Made by a program: the position numbers and the translations under genes. From NCBI RefSeq assembly GCF_000219215.1, contig NC_015723.1, forward strand, positions 1,302,001-1,366,000: DNA of 64,000 nt. The letters are read 5' to 3'. Under the pieces are notes generated by a model. The model was not told where the DNA came from. It ran no database searches and was given only the letters and a program-made list of their open reading frames with translations. This DNA comes from Cupriavidus necator N-1 (lineage in GTDB: Bacteria; Pseudomonadota; Gammaproteobacteria; Burkholderiales; Burkholderiaceae). This document shows positions 17,000 through 25,955 of this stretch, in pieces (within the stretch, counting starts at the first letter, position 1; each line of letters begins with the position of its first letter).

Positions 17000-18994
17000 T
17001 CAGCGGGCAGCCGCCGGGCCAGGCTGCAGCGTGACCTGCAGCACCACCAGCGCGCCAAGCGTGCCGCGGTGGTCAGAGCGGCCACCTGCGGGCAGCGCGG
17101 CCACGCCGGCGATGGCGTCGGCCACCCAGCCGGCCAGCCCCGCCGGCGCCGGCACGGCATGGCCCGCGCGCAGCCGTGAGCGGAAATGCCGGGCCACCGC
17201 GGCCAGCACGCGGCGCACCGGCTTGCGCGCCGCGGGCGGCAAGGCCGGCAGCGCTTTCTGCAGCGCCAGCGCGCAGTAGCCGACTTGCAGCGCATGAAAG
17301 CCATCGGACGACAAGGGATCGCCGGCAGCCCCCAGCCGCGGCACCAGTTGGCCGAGCCGGTCGAGCATGCGCGCGCCCAGCCGCGCATCACCATCGGCCG
17401 CGCGCAGCGTGGCGGCCTGGGCCAGGTCCTGCCAGCTGGCGCGCACCAGCCGGTGCGCCGCCGCCCGCGCGCCGAACGGGCGTACCGCCATCGACCACAG
17501 CGGCGCGAACAGCATTGCCGCGGCGCTGGCCAGGCAGGTATTGAAGGTGCCGAGGAAATCCGCATCGAATACGGCCTGCACGTTGGCGAACGACGCCGTG
17601 TTCACCGACAGCAGCATCGCAATCAACTGGAAGCCCGGGCGCGCGATCAGCAGGCCGATACCGAGGTAGGGCAGCGCCAGCATCGCGGCCAGCGCTTCAA
17701 AGGTGTGCGCGTGCGGCACCACCAGGAACAGGTAGCCGGACGACACCAGCAGGCAGATCGTGCTCCAGCGCAGGAAGGCGCCGGCCATGCGGCGCGGCTC
17801 GTCGATGGCCGCAAAGAAGCAGCAGGCGATCGATGCCACCGCGACCGCGCCGGCGCCGTCCTCCCAGCCCGAGAAGATCCAGAGCAGCCCCGCGCAGAAA
17901 ACAGCCAGGCCGCTGGACATGGCGCCGAACAGCAGCATGCCGTGGTCGTGGTGATGGCCGGCAGCCTCCGGGGCCGGGTCGCCGCGTCGCATCGGCGCGC
18001 CGGCGCTGCGGTCGCCGATGCCTTGCTGCAGCGCCCGGCATTCAGCGTACAAGGTGCCCAGGCGCTGCAGCTGGTCCGCCGCCGTGGCAGCGAGGCGGGC
18101 TTGCCAGTCGACCTCGCCCGTGCAGCCATTGGCAAGCCAGCCGCCCGTGGCGACCGGAGGCGGCGTGGCAGCATCGGTCGCCAGCCAGGCGGTCGTCGCA
18201 GCCAGGGCCTCGCGCAGTGGCAGCGGCATGCCGTCCGGATGGCCGCGCAGCGCCTGCAGCACGCTTTCCAGCGACGACAGCAGCGGCATCAGCATGGTCA
18301 TGCGCTGGCGCAGCGCGCGGGCATGGCGCAGCGTGTGGCTGCCCTCGGTGTCATAGGCCAGCTGGCTGACCAGCTGGTCCAGCGCCAGGATGTCGGCGGC
18401 GAGCCGGTGGCGGCTGTCGTCGGCGCGCGGGCTGCCGGCGAGGATGTCCGATGCCCAGGCCGCCGCGTCGGCGAGCCAGGTGGCGGCGCGGGACCGCAGC
18501 GCGGGCGCCACCTTGGCCGGGAAGACGACCGAGCCCACCAGCCCGGCGCAGACGATGCCGATCACGATTTCCTCGATCCGGGCCACGGCAATATCGAAGA
18601 CCTGCGCCGGTGCGCTGACGGCCGGCAGCGCGACGATCGGCAGGGTGTAGGCCGCCAGCAGGTAAACATAGCTGCGCGGCGTACGCTGCAGCAGCGACAG
18701 GTATACCAGCACGGTGATCCACAGCGCGATTGCACCCATCAGCACGATCGGCATGCTGACCAGCTGCGGCACCGTGGCCACCGCGGCGGTGGCACCCAGC
18801 ATCGTGCCGGCCACGCGGTAGGCCGCCTTGGAACGGGTGGCGCCGGTCAGGGGATGGGAAACAAAGTACACCGTCGCCATGGCCCAGTACGGCCGCGGCA
18901 GGCCCAGCGCCAGCGCGATATATAGCGCCAGCATCGCGGCGGCGAATGCCTTCAGCGAGAACAGCCACTGTCGTGCATTCGGCCAGCTAGCCAT
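17000..18994 (-). CDS. FUSC family efflux protein (AaeB-like)
   Basis: 664 residues. Two bundles of hydrophobic helices (about 15-165 and 365-500) are separated by cytoplasmic regions, the plan of the fusaric-acid-resistance/AaeB family. First gene of the operon followed by DUF1656, HlyD and OMF genes. It probably exports aromatic carboxylic acids using the proton gradient. The adjacent LysR regulator at 19208 is divergent, like aaeR. The precise substrate is inferred only from family context. Confidence 0.88.
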   Translation of the reverse strand: MASWPNARQWLFSLKAFAAAMLALYIALALGLPRPYWAMATVYFVSHPLTGATRSKAAYRVAGTMLGATAAVATVPQLVSMPIVLMGAIALWITVLVYLSLLQRTPRSYVYLLAAYTLPIVALPAVSAPAQVFDIAVARIEEIVIGIVCAGLVGSVVFPAKVAPALRSRAATWLADAAAWASDILAGSPRADDSRHRLAADILALDQLVSQLAYDTEGSHTLRHARALRQRMTMLMPLLSSLESVLQALRGHPDGMPLPLREALAATTAWLATDAATPPPVATGGWLANGCTGEVDWQARLAATAADQLQRLGTLYAECRALQQGIGDRSAGAPMRRGDPAPEAAGHHHDHGMLLFGAMSSGLAVFCAGLLWIFSGWEDGAGAVAVASIACCFFAAIDEPRRMAGAFLRWSTICLLVSSGYLFLVVPHAHTFEALAAMLALPYLGIGLLIARPGFQLIAMLLSVNTASFANVQAVFDADFLGTFNTCLASAAAMLFAPLWSMAVRPFGARAAAHRLVRASWQDLAQAATLRAADGDARLGARMLDRLGQLVPRLGAAGDPLSSDGFHALQVGYCALALQKALPALPPAARKPVRRVLAAVARHFRSRLRAGHAVPAPAGLAGWVADAIAGVAALPAGGRSDHRGTLGALVVLQVTLQPGPAAAR

Positions 18995-19207
18995 GGAGCG
19001 GGGTCTTCAGGAGGAGTTGAGGGCACACCGCGGCCTGCCGCTCCACGCTTCATTTGGCGGCGCAGTTGGGCGGGGGCGATGTGTGGAAGCGAAGTGTAGC
19101 CAAACCTTTCGCATTCCATTCATGATTTAATATTGGTCTTTCCATTCCCTTTGTTCATGGATGGCGCAAGCGGCCTGCAGGCAGCCCGCCCGCCGTCCCT
19201 CAGCACC

Positions 19208-20113
19208 ATGCCCATCGATATCCGCGCGCTGCGCTATTTCGTCGAGACTGCCCGGCTGCGCAGCTTTACCCAGGCCGCGACCTCGCTGTTCGTCACCCAG
19301 TCGACCATCAGCAAGATGGTCAAGCAGCTGGAGGACGAGGTCGGCCAGCCGCTGCTGATCCGTGAAGGCAAGAGCGTGCGGCTGACCGACGTGGGCCGCG
19401 TGGTCTACGAGCGCGGGCAGGAGGCGCTGGGCGTGGTGCACCGGCTGACGCTGGAGGTGTCCGACCTGTCCTCGCTGGGCCGGGGGCAGCTGACGGTGGG
19501 GATCCCGCCGATGGTCAACCTGTTCTTTTCACCGGCGGTCAGCGCCTTCCGGCAGCGCTATCCCAACCTGTTGCTGACCCTGGACGAACACGGCGGGCAG
19601 GTGGTGGAGCAACTGGTGGCCAGTGGCGAGCTCGAAGTCGGCGCCACGGTACTGCCGGGCGACAGCGGCCTGGCGCTGGAAACGCGCCAGTTCGGCCGCT
19701 ACCCGATCTGGGCCGTGGGGCCGCGCAAGGCCGCCTGGGCGCGCGGGCGCACCGTCACGCTGGCGGCGCTGCGCGATGAGCCGCTGGTGATGCTGACCGA
19801 TGACTTCTCGCTGACGCGCAAGCTGCGGCAGGCATTTCTGGAAGCACGCATCGAGCCGCGCGTGGTGGCGCGCAGCGGGCACTGGGATTTCCTGGCGTCG
19901 ATGGCGGCGGCGGGGCTGGGCACTACCTTCCTGCCACAGCCGCTGGCTGAGCGCCTGCAGGGCCAGGGCACGCTGGCCATGGCTCGGCTGACCGAGCCAG
20001 CAATGGACTGGACCATGGCGCATATCTGGTCGCCGGGACGCTACCTGTCGCATGCGGCGCGGGCGTGGCTGGCGGTTTGCGATGAGGTGCTGGGCGGCGG
20101 CAAAGGATCCTGA
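19208..20113 (+). CDS. LysR-type regulator (AaeR-like position)
   Basis: 301 residues, with N-terminal winged helix (SFTQAATSLFVTQSTISKMVKQLEDEV) and LysR substrate-binding domain. Divergent from the FUSC efflux operon with a 213-bp gap, so it is the likely activator responding to the exported aromatic acid. The ATG at 19208 is chosen; the frame is open upstream to 19133 but that extension does not belong to the family. Confidence 0.85.
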   Translation: MPIDIRALRYFVETARLRSFTQAATSLFVTQSTISKMVKQLEDEVGQPLLIREGKSVRLTDVGRVVYERGQEALGVVHRLTLEVSDLSSLGRGQLTVGIPPMVNLFFSPAVSAFRQRYPNLLLTLDEHGGQVVEQLVASGELEVGATVLPGDSGLALETRQFGRYPIWAVGPRKAAWARGRTVTLAALRDEPLVMLTDDFSLTRKLRQAFLEARIEPRVVARSGHWDFLASMAAAGLGTTFLPQPLAERLQGQGTLAMARLTEPAMDWTMAHIWSPGRYLSHAARAWLAVCDEVLGGGKGS

Positions 20114-20134
20114 ACCGCCGCGCGTGCGGCGGCC

Positions 20135-20698
20135 TCACTTCTTCAGGCACTGGTCGGGCTGAATATCCAGCAAGACCAGCGATTTCTGCCCGGCCACGTA
20201 GTGGTAGCGCAACCTGACCCCCAGCTTGCCGAGCACCGGCACATCCGGGTTGCGGCAGATGCCGCGCTCCAGGATCGGCTTGGCCGTCGCCATGAACGCG
20301 CGGGTATCGTCACGCGCGGCATCCACCCCCGAAACCTTCAGCTGGAACTCGACGATCTTGCCCGGCCGCGTCACGCAGCCGTCGAAGCGGGTGGTGTCGT
20401 CCAGGTCGAGCGGGCCGGCGCGCATCAGCTCCTGGCAGGCCATGCGCAGCTCACGGTCGACATCGCCCGCGGTCAGGCGGGTCACGCCGTTCATGCCGGT
20501 CGGCTTGCCGCGCACGGTGCCCAGCAGCAGCGTGGCCAGCCCTGACAGTGGCGGGGACGGCGCAGGCGGGGCAGCCACGGTGGCGGAAACGGCAAGTGGC
20601 GCAGCCAGCAGGGACAGGCCCAGGCACACAGCGGCATGGCGCAAAGGATGGCGATCGGGGACGGCGGGGGCAGCGGGGGCAGCAGGGGCAGAGCGCAT
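20135..20698 (-). CDS. Exported hypothetical protein
   Basis: 187 residues. An Ala/Pro-rich leader with a hydrophobic core (about 22-42) suggests export, perhaps from a later start. The mature region holds three Cys (MACQEL, DGCVTR, GICRNP) plus a fourth near the C-terminus (DQCLKK), possibly paired in disulfides. A conserved-looking block is FQLKVSGVDAARDDTRAF. I do not recognise the family. It is convergent with the LysR gene. Confidence 0.6.
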   Translation of the reverse strand: MRSAPAAPAAPAVPDRHPLRHAAVCLGLSLLAAPLAVSATVAAPPAPSPPLSGLATLLLGTVRGKPTGMNGVTRLTAGDVDRELRMACQELMRAGPLDLDDTTRFDGCVTRPGKIVEFQLKVSGVDAARDDTRAFMATAKPILERGICRNPDVPVLGKLGVRLRYHYVAGQKSLVLLDIQPDQCLKK

Positions 20699-20881
20699 GA
20701 CACAACGGGGACGGGATTGCCTTGGGGTTCGCGCTGCTACTTTAGCCTTGGCGCGTTGCTGCCGTTGTCAGGCGTTGTCCTACGGCGCAACGGTGGCTTG
20801 CCCTGGCGGCCGCGGCATGCGTGCGAACGGGGAGCGTAGAATCCGGGTTCCTAGGACCTGATCGAAGTCCCGAGTCCCGCC

Positions 20882-21388
20882 ATGTCCGTGCAGATCCGCC
20901 CAGAGTCGCCGTCCGACGCCGACGCCATCGCGCAGCTGACCACCGCCGCCTTCCTGACGGCGCCGCACACCAGCCACACCGAGGCGTTCGTCGTCAATGC
21001 GCTGCGCCGCGCCGGCCAGCTGACGGTGTCGCTGGTCGCACAGGCCGGCGACAGGCTGGTGGGACACGTGGCGATTTCGCCGGTGACGGTCTCATCCGGC
21101 GCGACCGGCTGGTACGGACTGGGCCCGATTTCGGTGGCGCCGGACCTGCAGGGGCAGGGCATCGGCTCACAGCTGATGCACGCGGCGCTGGCTGACCTGC
21201 GCCGTCTTGGCGCCGCCGGCTGCGTGCTGCTGGGCGATCCCGCCTACTACGGCCGCTTCGGCTTTGCCGCGCGGCCCGGGCTGGTGCTGGACGGCGTGCC
21301 GCCCGAGTACTTCCAGGCACTGGCGTTCGACGATGGCTATCCGGCGGGCAGCGTGCAATACCACGACGCCTTCAACGCCACCGCCTGA
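20882..21388 (+). CDS. GNAT-family N-acetyltransferase (YhbS-like)
   Basis: 168 residues. The acetyl-CoA-binding motif A is clear (LGPISVAPDLQGQGIGSQLM), followed by YGRFGFAARPGLVLDGVP, the pattern of YhbS-type acetyltransferases. Cytoplasmic. The acceptor substrate is unknown. It is convergent with the P450 gene, 11 bp apart. Confidence 0.85.
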   Translation: MSVQIRPESPSDADAIAQLTTAAFLTAPHTSHTEAFVVNALRRAGQLTVSLVAQAGDRLVGHVAISPVTVSSGATGWYGLGPISVAPDLQGQGIGSQLMHAALADLRRLGAAGCVLLGDPAYYGRFGFAARPGLVLDGVPPEYFQALAFDDGYPAGSVQYHDAFNATA

Positions 21389-21399
21389 CGGGCGGGCGT

Positions 21400-23742
21400 T
21401 CAGAGCTCCAGCACCAGCCGGCCGCCGCCACAGGCGCGCGAGCAGCACGCCATCATGCGCTGGTTGGCCTCGCGCTCGCTGCGCGTGAGCACCACGTCGC
21501 GATGGTCGACTTGGCCGGCCAGCACGCGCACCTCGCAGGACCCGCACAGGCCTTCCTCGCAATCGCTCTGCACGTCGATATTGGCGCCGCGCAGCGCGCT
21601 CAGCAGGGTCTGGCCGGCCGGGACTTCCATGACCAGGCCGGAGTCCTTCAGCTCGACGGTAAAGGGCTGCTCCTTCGACGCATCCAGCGTGCCCAGCTTC
21701 GATACGAAGTGCTCCACGCGCAGCGCATCTTCCGGCCACGCCGCGCAGCACTCGGCCAGCGCATCCAGCATGCGCTGCGGGCCGCAGGCGTAGATCTGGG
21801 TGCGCGGGTCGGGCTGCGCCAGCAGCTTGCCGAAATCGGCGCGATGGCCTTCATCGCTGGCATGGACTTGCAGCCGCGCACCGTGCAGGGCCTGCAGTTC
21901 ATCCAGCATCGCCATCGCCTGGCGCGAACGGCCGCAGTAGTGGAACTCGTAATCGGTGCCAAGCGCACGGGCGCGCCGCGCCATCGCGCTGACCGGCGTG
22001 ATGCCGATGCCGCCGGCGATAAAGATGGCGCGCTTGCAGCCTTCATCGAAACGGAAGTGATTGCGCGGCCCGCGAATGCGCAGGCGGTCGCCGGCCTGGA
22101 CGCTGCCATGCACCCAGGCCGAGCCGCCGCGGCTGTCGGGGTCGCGCAGCACCGCAATCTCCAGCGCCGCGGCGTCGTCCGGATCGCCGCACAGCGAATA
22201 CTGGCGCGACAGCCCGGTATCGCCGCATTCCACGTCGATATGCGAGCCCGGCGCCCAACGCGGCAGCGGCTTGCCGTCAGGCGCCGCCAGCCGCAGCCGG
22301 ACCACGCCGTCGGCGGCGGGCGTGACGCACTCGACCACCACCGTGCGGGCGATGGTGTGGGCGGACGGCTCGCCGATGCGCACCGGCTGGTGCACGCTGA
22401 GCAACGCCGGGTCGCGGCGCTCAGGGTTCTGCGCCGGGTCCCATTCCACCAGCAGGTGCTCCGGGCCGCGGAACGAGGTGTTAGGCACGTAGGTGAAGGT
22501 CTGCCCGGCCAGGCGCATATGCGGCAGCCGGCGTGTCAGTTCTTCCAGGAAGACCTGCATCTCCATGCGCGCCAGGTTCTTGCCCATGCACTGGTGCGAG
22601 CCGTAGCCAAAGGTCAGCTGCTCGCTGGCGTTGTCGCGGCGGATGTCGAACAGATCGGCATCGGCAAAATGGCGCTCGTCATGGTTGGCCGAAGACGTGA
22701 CGATCAGCAGCTTGCTGCCTGCCGGCAGGCGGATGCCGCCGACTTCGGCGTCGCGCGTCACCAGCCGCCGCCATGCGGCGACGGAGCCGTTGTGGCGCAG
22801 GCATTCTTCCACCGCATTGGGGATCAGCGATGGATCGTCGCAGATCTCGCGCCACGCATCCGGATGCTGCAGCAGCAGCTTGATGGCATTGGCCGAGGCA
22901 TTGGCGGTGGTCTCGTGCGCGGCGACGATGCCGGCCATCATCATTGAATGCAGGTAGGAGTCGGTGACCACCTCGGGCAGGTCCTTCTGCTTGCGCAGGC
23001 CGTACTGCATCCAGCCCGGGCCGGACGGATCCTCGCGCATCTTGTCGAGGATGCGGCCCGCCAACTGCCAGAAGTTGCCCACGGCATGCGCCACAGCCAC
23101 CTGCTCCTCCGGCTTCGGCCGGCCCCAGGTGTTGACGGTATGGGCGATGGAGTACTGGCGCAGCAGGTCCATGTCCTCTTCGGGCACGCCCAGGAAATGC
23201 AGGGCCACGGTCAGCGGCACCTCCCACAGCATCTGGTCGACCAGGTCGGCGCGGCCATCGTCGATAAAGCGGTCGACATATTCGCGCGCCAGGCGGCGCA
23301 CCAGCGGCTCATGGTGCGCCAGTTCCGCGGGCGTGAACGGTGCCATCAGCGCGCGCCGGCGCGGCATGTGGGCGGGCTCGTCCTCGTTGACCAGCGTGCG
23401 GTTCATGGCGTAGCCATAGGAGGCCAGCACGGCATTGGCCTCGTCGCCGGTGGGCGTGATCTTCTCCAGCGCGATCGACGGGCTGAAGGTCAGGTTGTCG
23501 CGGAAGATCGCCTTGATGTCCTGGTAGCGCGTGACCACCCAGTAGCCCAGCGAGGGGCTGTAGAACACCGGCTCCTGCTCGCGCGACCAGCGCACGTATT
23601 CGGGCGGGTCCTGCTGGTAGCCGTCGCCGAAGGGATCGAATTGCGCCGCGTTGTGGCTGACCGGGCAGCCGTTGGGCGCGGTCAAGGCGCTGTGGTCGAT
23701 CGGGCAGCCGCTGCGCGCGGCGCTGGGGGAGGGCTTGGCCAT
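21400..23742 (-). CDS. Self-sufficient cytochrome P450 (CYP116B type)
   Basis: 780 residues fusing three modules. A P450 (about 30-455) has I-helix AGIVAAHETT (270-279), ExxR (E313-R316) and heme loop FGYGSHQCMG with Cys385. A phthalate-dioxygenase-reductase-like flavin/NAD(P)H domain (about 465-690) has RQYSLCGD for FMN. A C-terminal 2Fe-2S ferredoxin has DCEEGLCGSC (C-x4-C-x2-C) plus a later Cys. This P450-FMN-FeS order defines class VII self-sufficient enzymes such as CYP116B1 of Cupriavidus and P450RhF. It hydroxylates or dealkylates small organics; the substrate is unknown. It is 71 bp downstream of the Bug-type gene in the same orientation. Confidence 0.93.
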   Translation of the reverse strand: MAKPSPSAARSGCPIDHSALTAPNGCPVSHNAAQFDPFGDGYQQDPPEYVRWSREQEPVFYSPSLGYWVVTRYQDIKAIFRDNLTFSPSIALEKITPTGDEANAVLASYGYAMNRTLVNEDEPAHMPRRRALMAPFTPAELAHHEPLVRRLAREYVDRFIDDGRADLVDQMLWEVPLTVALHFLGVPEEDMDLLRQYSIAHTVNTWGRPKPEEQVAVAHAVGNFWQLAGRILDKMREDPSGPGWMQYGLRKQKDLPEVVTDSYLHSMMMAGIVAAHETTANASANAIKLLLQHPDAWREICDDPSLIPNAVEECLRHNGSVAAWRRLVTRDAEVGGIRLPAGSKLLIVTSSANHDERHFADADLFDIRRDNASEQLTFGYGSHQCMGKNLARMEMQVFLEELTRRLPHMRLAGQTFTYVPNTSFRGPEHLLVEWDPAQNPERRDPALLSVHQPVRIGEPSAHTIARTVVVECVTPAADGVVRLRLAAPDGKPLPRWAPGSHIDVECGDTGLSRQYSLCGDPDDAAALEIAVLRDPDSRGGSAWVHGSVQAGDRLRIRGPRNHFRFDEGCKRAIFIAGGIGITPVSAMARRARALGTDYEFHYCGRSRQAMAMLDELQALHGARLQVHASDEGHRADFGKLLAQPDPRTQIYACGPQRMLDALAECCAAWPEDALRVEHFVSKLGTLDASKEQPFTVELKDSGLVMEVPAGQTLLSALRGANIDVQSDCEEGLCGSCEVRVLAGQVDHRDVVLTRSEREANQRMMACCSRACGGGRLVLEL

Positions 23743-23813
23743 ACTGCGTACTCCTGGCGAAAAACAGGGCCGTCCGGTCAGGGCCGGACGGCCATTCGGT
23801 GTTGCCGCCGGAC

Positions 23814-24800
23814 TCAGTTGTCCAGCGTGATCTTCAGGTCGCGGATCAGTTTGGTCCAGCGGGTGGACTCGCTGCGCAGCAGCTCGCTGAACTGCGCCGG
23901 CGAGTTGCCGACCGGCTCTACGCCGAATTCCACCAGCCGCTTGTTGACAGCGGGCTCACGGATTGCCGCGACCACGTCCTTGTTCAGCGTGTTGACCACC
24001 TCCGGCGGCGTGCCGGCCGGCACCACCATGCCCACCAGCGCGGCAGCTTCCACGCGCGGGTAGCCCAGCTCGGCAAAGGTCGGCACGTCAGGCAACTGCG
24101 GCAGCCGGGTGGCATTGGCCACCGCCAGCGGCCGGACCTTGCCGCCCTTGATAAAGCCGGCGCCGGCGGCGTAGTCCACCATCATCGCCACCACCTGCCC
24201 GGCGGCCACGTCCGACAGCGCCGGCGCGGCGCCGCGGTAGGGGGCATGCGTCATCGACAGGCCGGCTTCCACCTTCAGCAGCTCCATCGCCAGGTGGTGC
24301 GGGCTGCCCGCGCCTGCCGAGCCGTAGTTGATGCCGCCCTGGGTGGCCTTGGTCTGCGCGATGAACTCCTTGGCGCTCTTGACCGGGCTGGTCGCGCCCA
24401 CCACCAGGATCATCGGGAAGCGGCCCAGCAGCGTCACCGGAGCCAGGTCCTTGCCAGGGTTGTAGGAGAGCGATTTGTACAGCACGGGGTTGAACACCAG
24501 TGTGCCGTTGTCGGCCGACAGCACGGTATAGCCGTCGGCGGCCGAGCGCGCCGTCTCGGCCGCGCCGATGGCGGTATTGCCGCCCGGCTTGTTGTCCACC
24601 ACCACCGGCTGGGCGACCTTGGCCGACAGCCCCTGGCTGATGGTGCGCGCGAGGAAGTCCGAACCGCCGCCGGCGGCGTAGGGGACGATCCAGCGGATCG
24701 GCTTGGCGGGGTAGGCTTCGGCGGCGTGCGCGGGGATGGCGGCCAGCATCGGCAGCGCCAGGGCGCCAATGGCCAGGCGCTTGAAGTGGGGGCGGGGCAT
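23814..24800 (-). CDS. Bug/TctC-family periplasmic substrate-binding protein
   Basis: 328 residues with a signal peptide (about 1-26, ending AHAA). The family signatures are YPAKPIRWIVPYAAGGGSDFLAR and VVDNKPGGNTAIGAA. Such proteins bind carboxylates for tripartite tricarboxylate transport or for sensing; no TctA/TctB membrane partners are in the window. The start at 24800 is chosen because it begins the signal peptide. It lies upstream of the P450 and is divergent from the IclR gene, suggesting it delivers or senses the compound the P450 attacks. Confidence 0.88.
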   Translation of the reverse strand: MPRPHFKRLAIGALALPMLAAIPAHAAEAYPAKPIRWIVPYAAGGGSDFLARTISQGLSAKVAQPVVVDNKPGGNTAIGAAETARSAADGYTVLSADNGTLVFNPVLYKSLSYNPGKDLAPVTLLGRFPMILVVGATSPVKSAKEFIAQTKATQGGINYGSAGAGSPHHLAMELLKVEAGLSMTHAPYRGAAPALSDVAAGQVVAMMVDYAAGAGFIKGGKVRPLAVANATRLPQLPDVPTFAELGYPRVEAAALVGMVVPAGTPPEVVNTLNKDVVAAIREPAVNKRLVEFGVEPVGNSPAQFSELLRSESTRWTKLIRDLKITLDN

Positions 24801-24853
24801 GGGGCTTGTCTCCTTGTTGGTCAGCCCGGTGTACAGCACCGGTGTTTCTATTT

Positions 24854-24879
24854 TGCGTAAATCATATACGCATTGCGTA
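24854..24879. promoter_or_regulatory. IclR-type operator: three TGCGTA half-sites
   Basis: TGCGTA-N7-TACGCA (24854-24872) is a perfect 19-bp inverted repeat, followed one base later by another TGCGTA (24874-24879). It lies between the Bug-P450 operon and the divergent IclR gene, where IclR regulators usually bind. Seen in sequence; the regulator match is inferred. Confidence 0.65.
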
Positions 24880-24934
24880 ATGATTAAATGCGGGTTAACC
24901 TTGAAATGACCTCCGTTTGCCGGACCTTCCCGCC

Positions 24935-25771
24935 ATGCCCCGACCGAAAGCTGCCCAACCTCCCATCGAACCCGCCGACGCACCCCGCACGCGCGAACGC
25001 CGCCAGCGCGTGCAATCGGCCGTCACCGGCATGGCGGTGCTCAAGGGACTGGCCCGGCTGGGCGGACGCGCCAGCCTGACCGCGCTGGCCGCGCATATCG
25101 ACGAAAGCCCGGCCAAGGTGCACCGCTACTTGGTCAGCCTGGTGGAAGAGGGGCTAGTGGCGCAGGAGGCGGGCACGCAGCAATACCATCTGGGCTTCGA
25201 GGCGCTGCAGATCGGCATGGCGGCGATGCGGCAGGCCGACCCGATCCGGCTGGCCGAAGCCTCGCTGGTGCGCCTGCGCGAAACACTGGAAGTGACCTGC
25301 TTTGTCGCGGTGATGGGCAACAAGGGGCCGACCATCATGCGCTTTGAGGAACCGGGTTTGCCGGTGACGGTGAACGTGCGCGCGGGTTCGGTGATGCCAT
25401 TGCTGTGGTCGGCCACCGGGCGCGTGTTCCTGGGGCTGCTCGATGAAAAGCGCGTGCATGCCCAGGCCGAAGAAGAACTGGCCACGGCCAGCGCGGCGCG
25501 GCTGGCGTTGCTCGATGCCAGGGACCCCATCGGCGCGCTGCGGCGCGCGGTGCAGGCCGACGACTGCGCCTGGGTGCGCGACACCAACCTGACCGGCATC
25601 AGCGCCGTGGCGGCGCCGGTGCGCGACTACACCGGGCGCGTCTGCGCGGTGCTGACGGCGCTGGGCGCCACCGGCGGTTTTGATCCCGCCATCGACGGGC
25701 CCATCGGCAGCGCCGTCCGGCGCGAGGCGCGCGCGGTCAGCACGGCGCTGGGGTTCAACCCCGGGGCCTGA
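24935..25771 (+). CDS. IclR-family transcriptional regulator
   Basis: 278 residues. The N-terminal winged helix (about 30-95; VLKGLARLGGRASLTALAAH, then KVHRYLVSLVEEGLV) is followed by the IclR effector-binding domain (about 105-275). Divergent from the Bug-P450 operon across 134 bp containing the TGCGTA repeats, so it very likely controls that operon and itself. A TTG at 24917 is an alternative start. Confidence 0.88.
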   Translation: MPRPKAAQPPIEPADAPRTRERRQRVQSAVTGMAVLKGLARLGGRASLTALAAHIDESPAKVHRYLVSLVEEGLVAQEAGTQQYHLGFEALQIGMAAMRQADPIRLAEASLVRLRETLEVTCFVAVMGNKGPTIMRFEEPGLPVTVNVRAGSVMPLLWSATGRVFLGLLDEKRVHAQAEEELATASAARLALLDARDPIGALRRAVQADDCAWVRDTNLTGISAVAAPVRDYTGRVCAVLTALGATGGFDPAIDGPIGSAVRREARAVSTALGFNPGA

Positions 25772-25780
25772 TCCGGTCCC

Positions 25781-25828
25781 TCAGCCGGTGAAGCCGCCAT
25801 CGGCCAGCAGCGAACGGCCAAGCCAGCG
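25781..25828 (-). pseudogene. C-terminal remnant of a short-chain dehydrogenase
   Basis: On the minus strand, 15 codons reading RWLGRSLLADGGFTG, then a stop, match the closing ...DGGFTG signature of SDR enzymes. An in-frame stop precedes them, and no Rossmann or catalytic part remains. It lies 10 bp past the IclR gene end and probably marks an old deletion junction. Confidence 0.4.
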
Positions 25829-25955
25829 CTACAGTGTTGCCGGCCTGACCGGCGCCGGCTCGTCCAAGCGCTGACCGAGGTTGCGCTCGATTTCCTGTTC
25901 AAATCAGCAGCCTGGCGGAGGCGCAGCGGAATTTTACGAATCCCGCCAATCCTCC

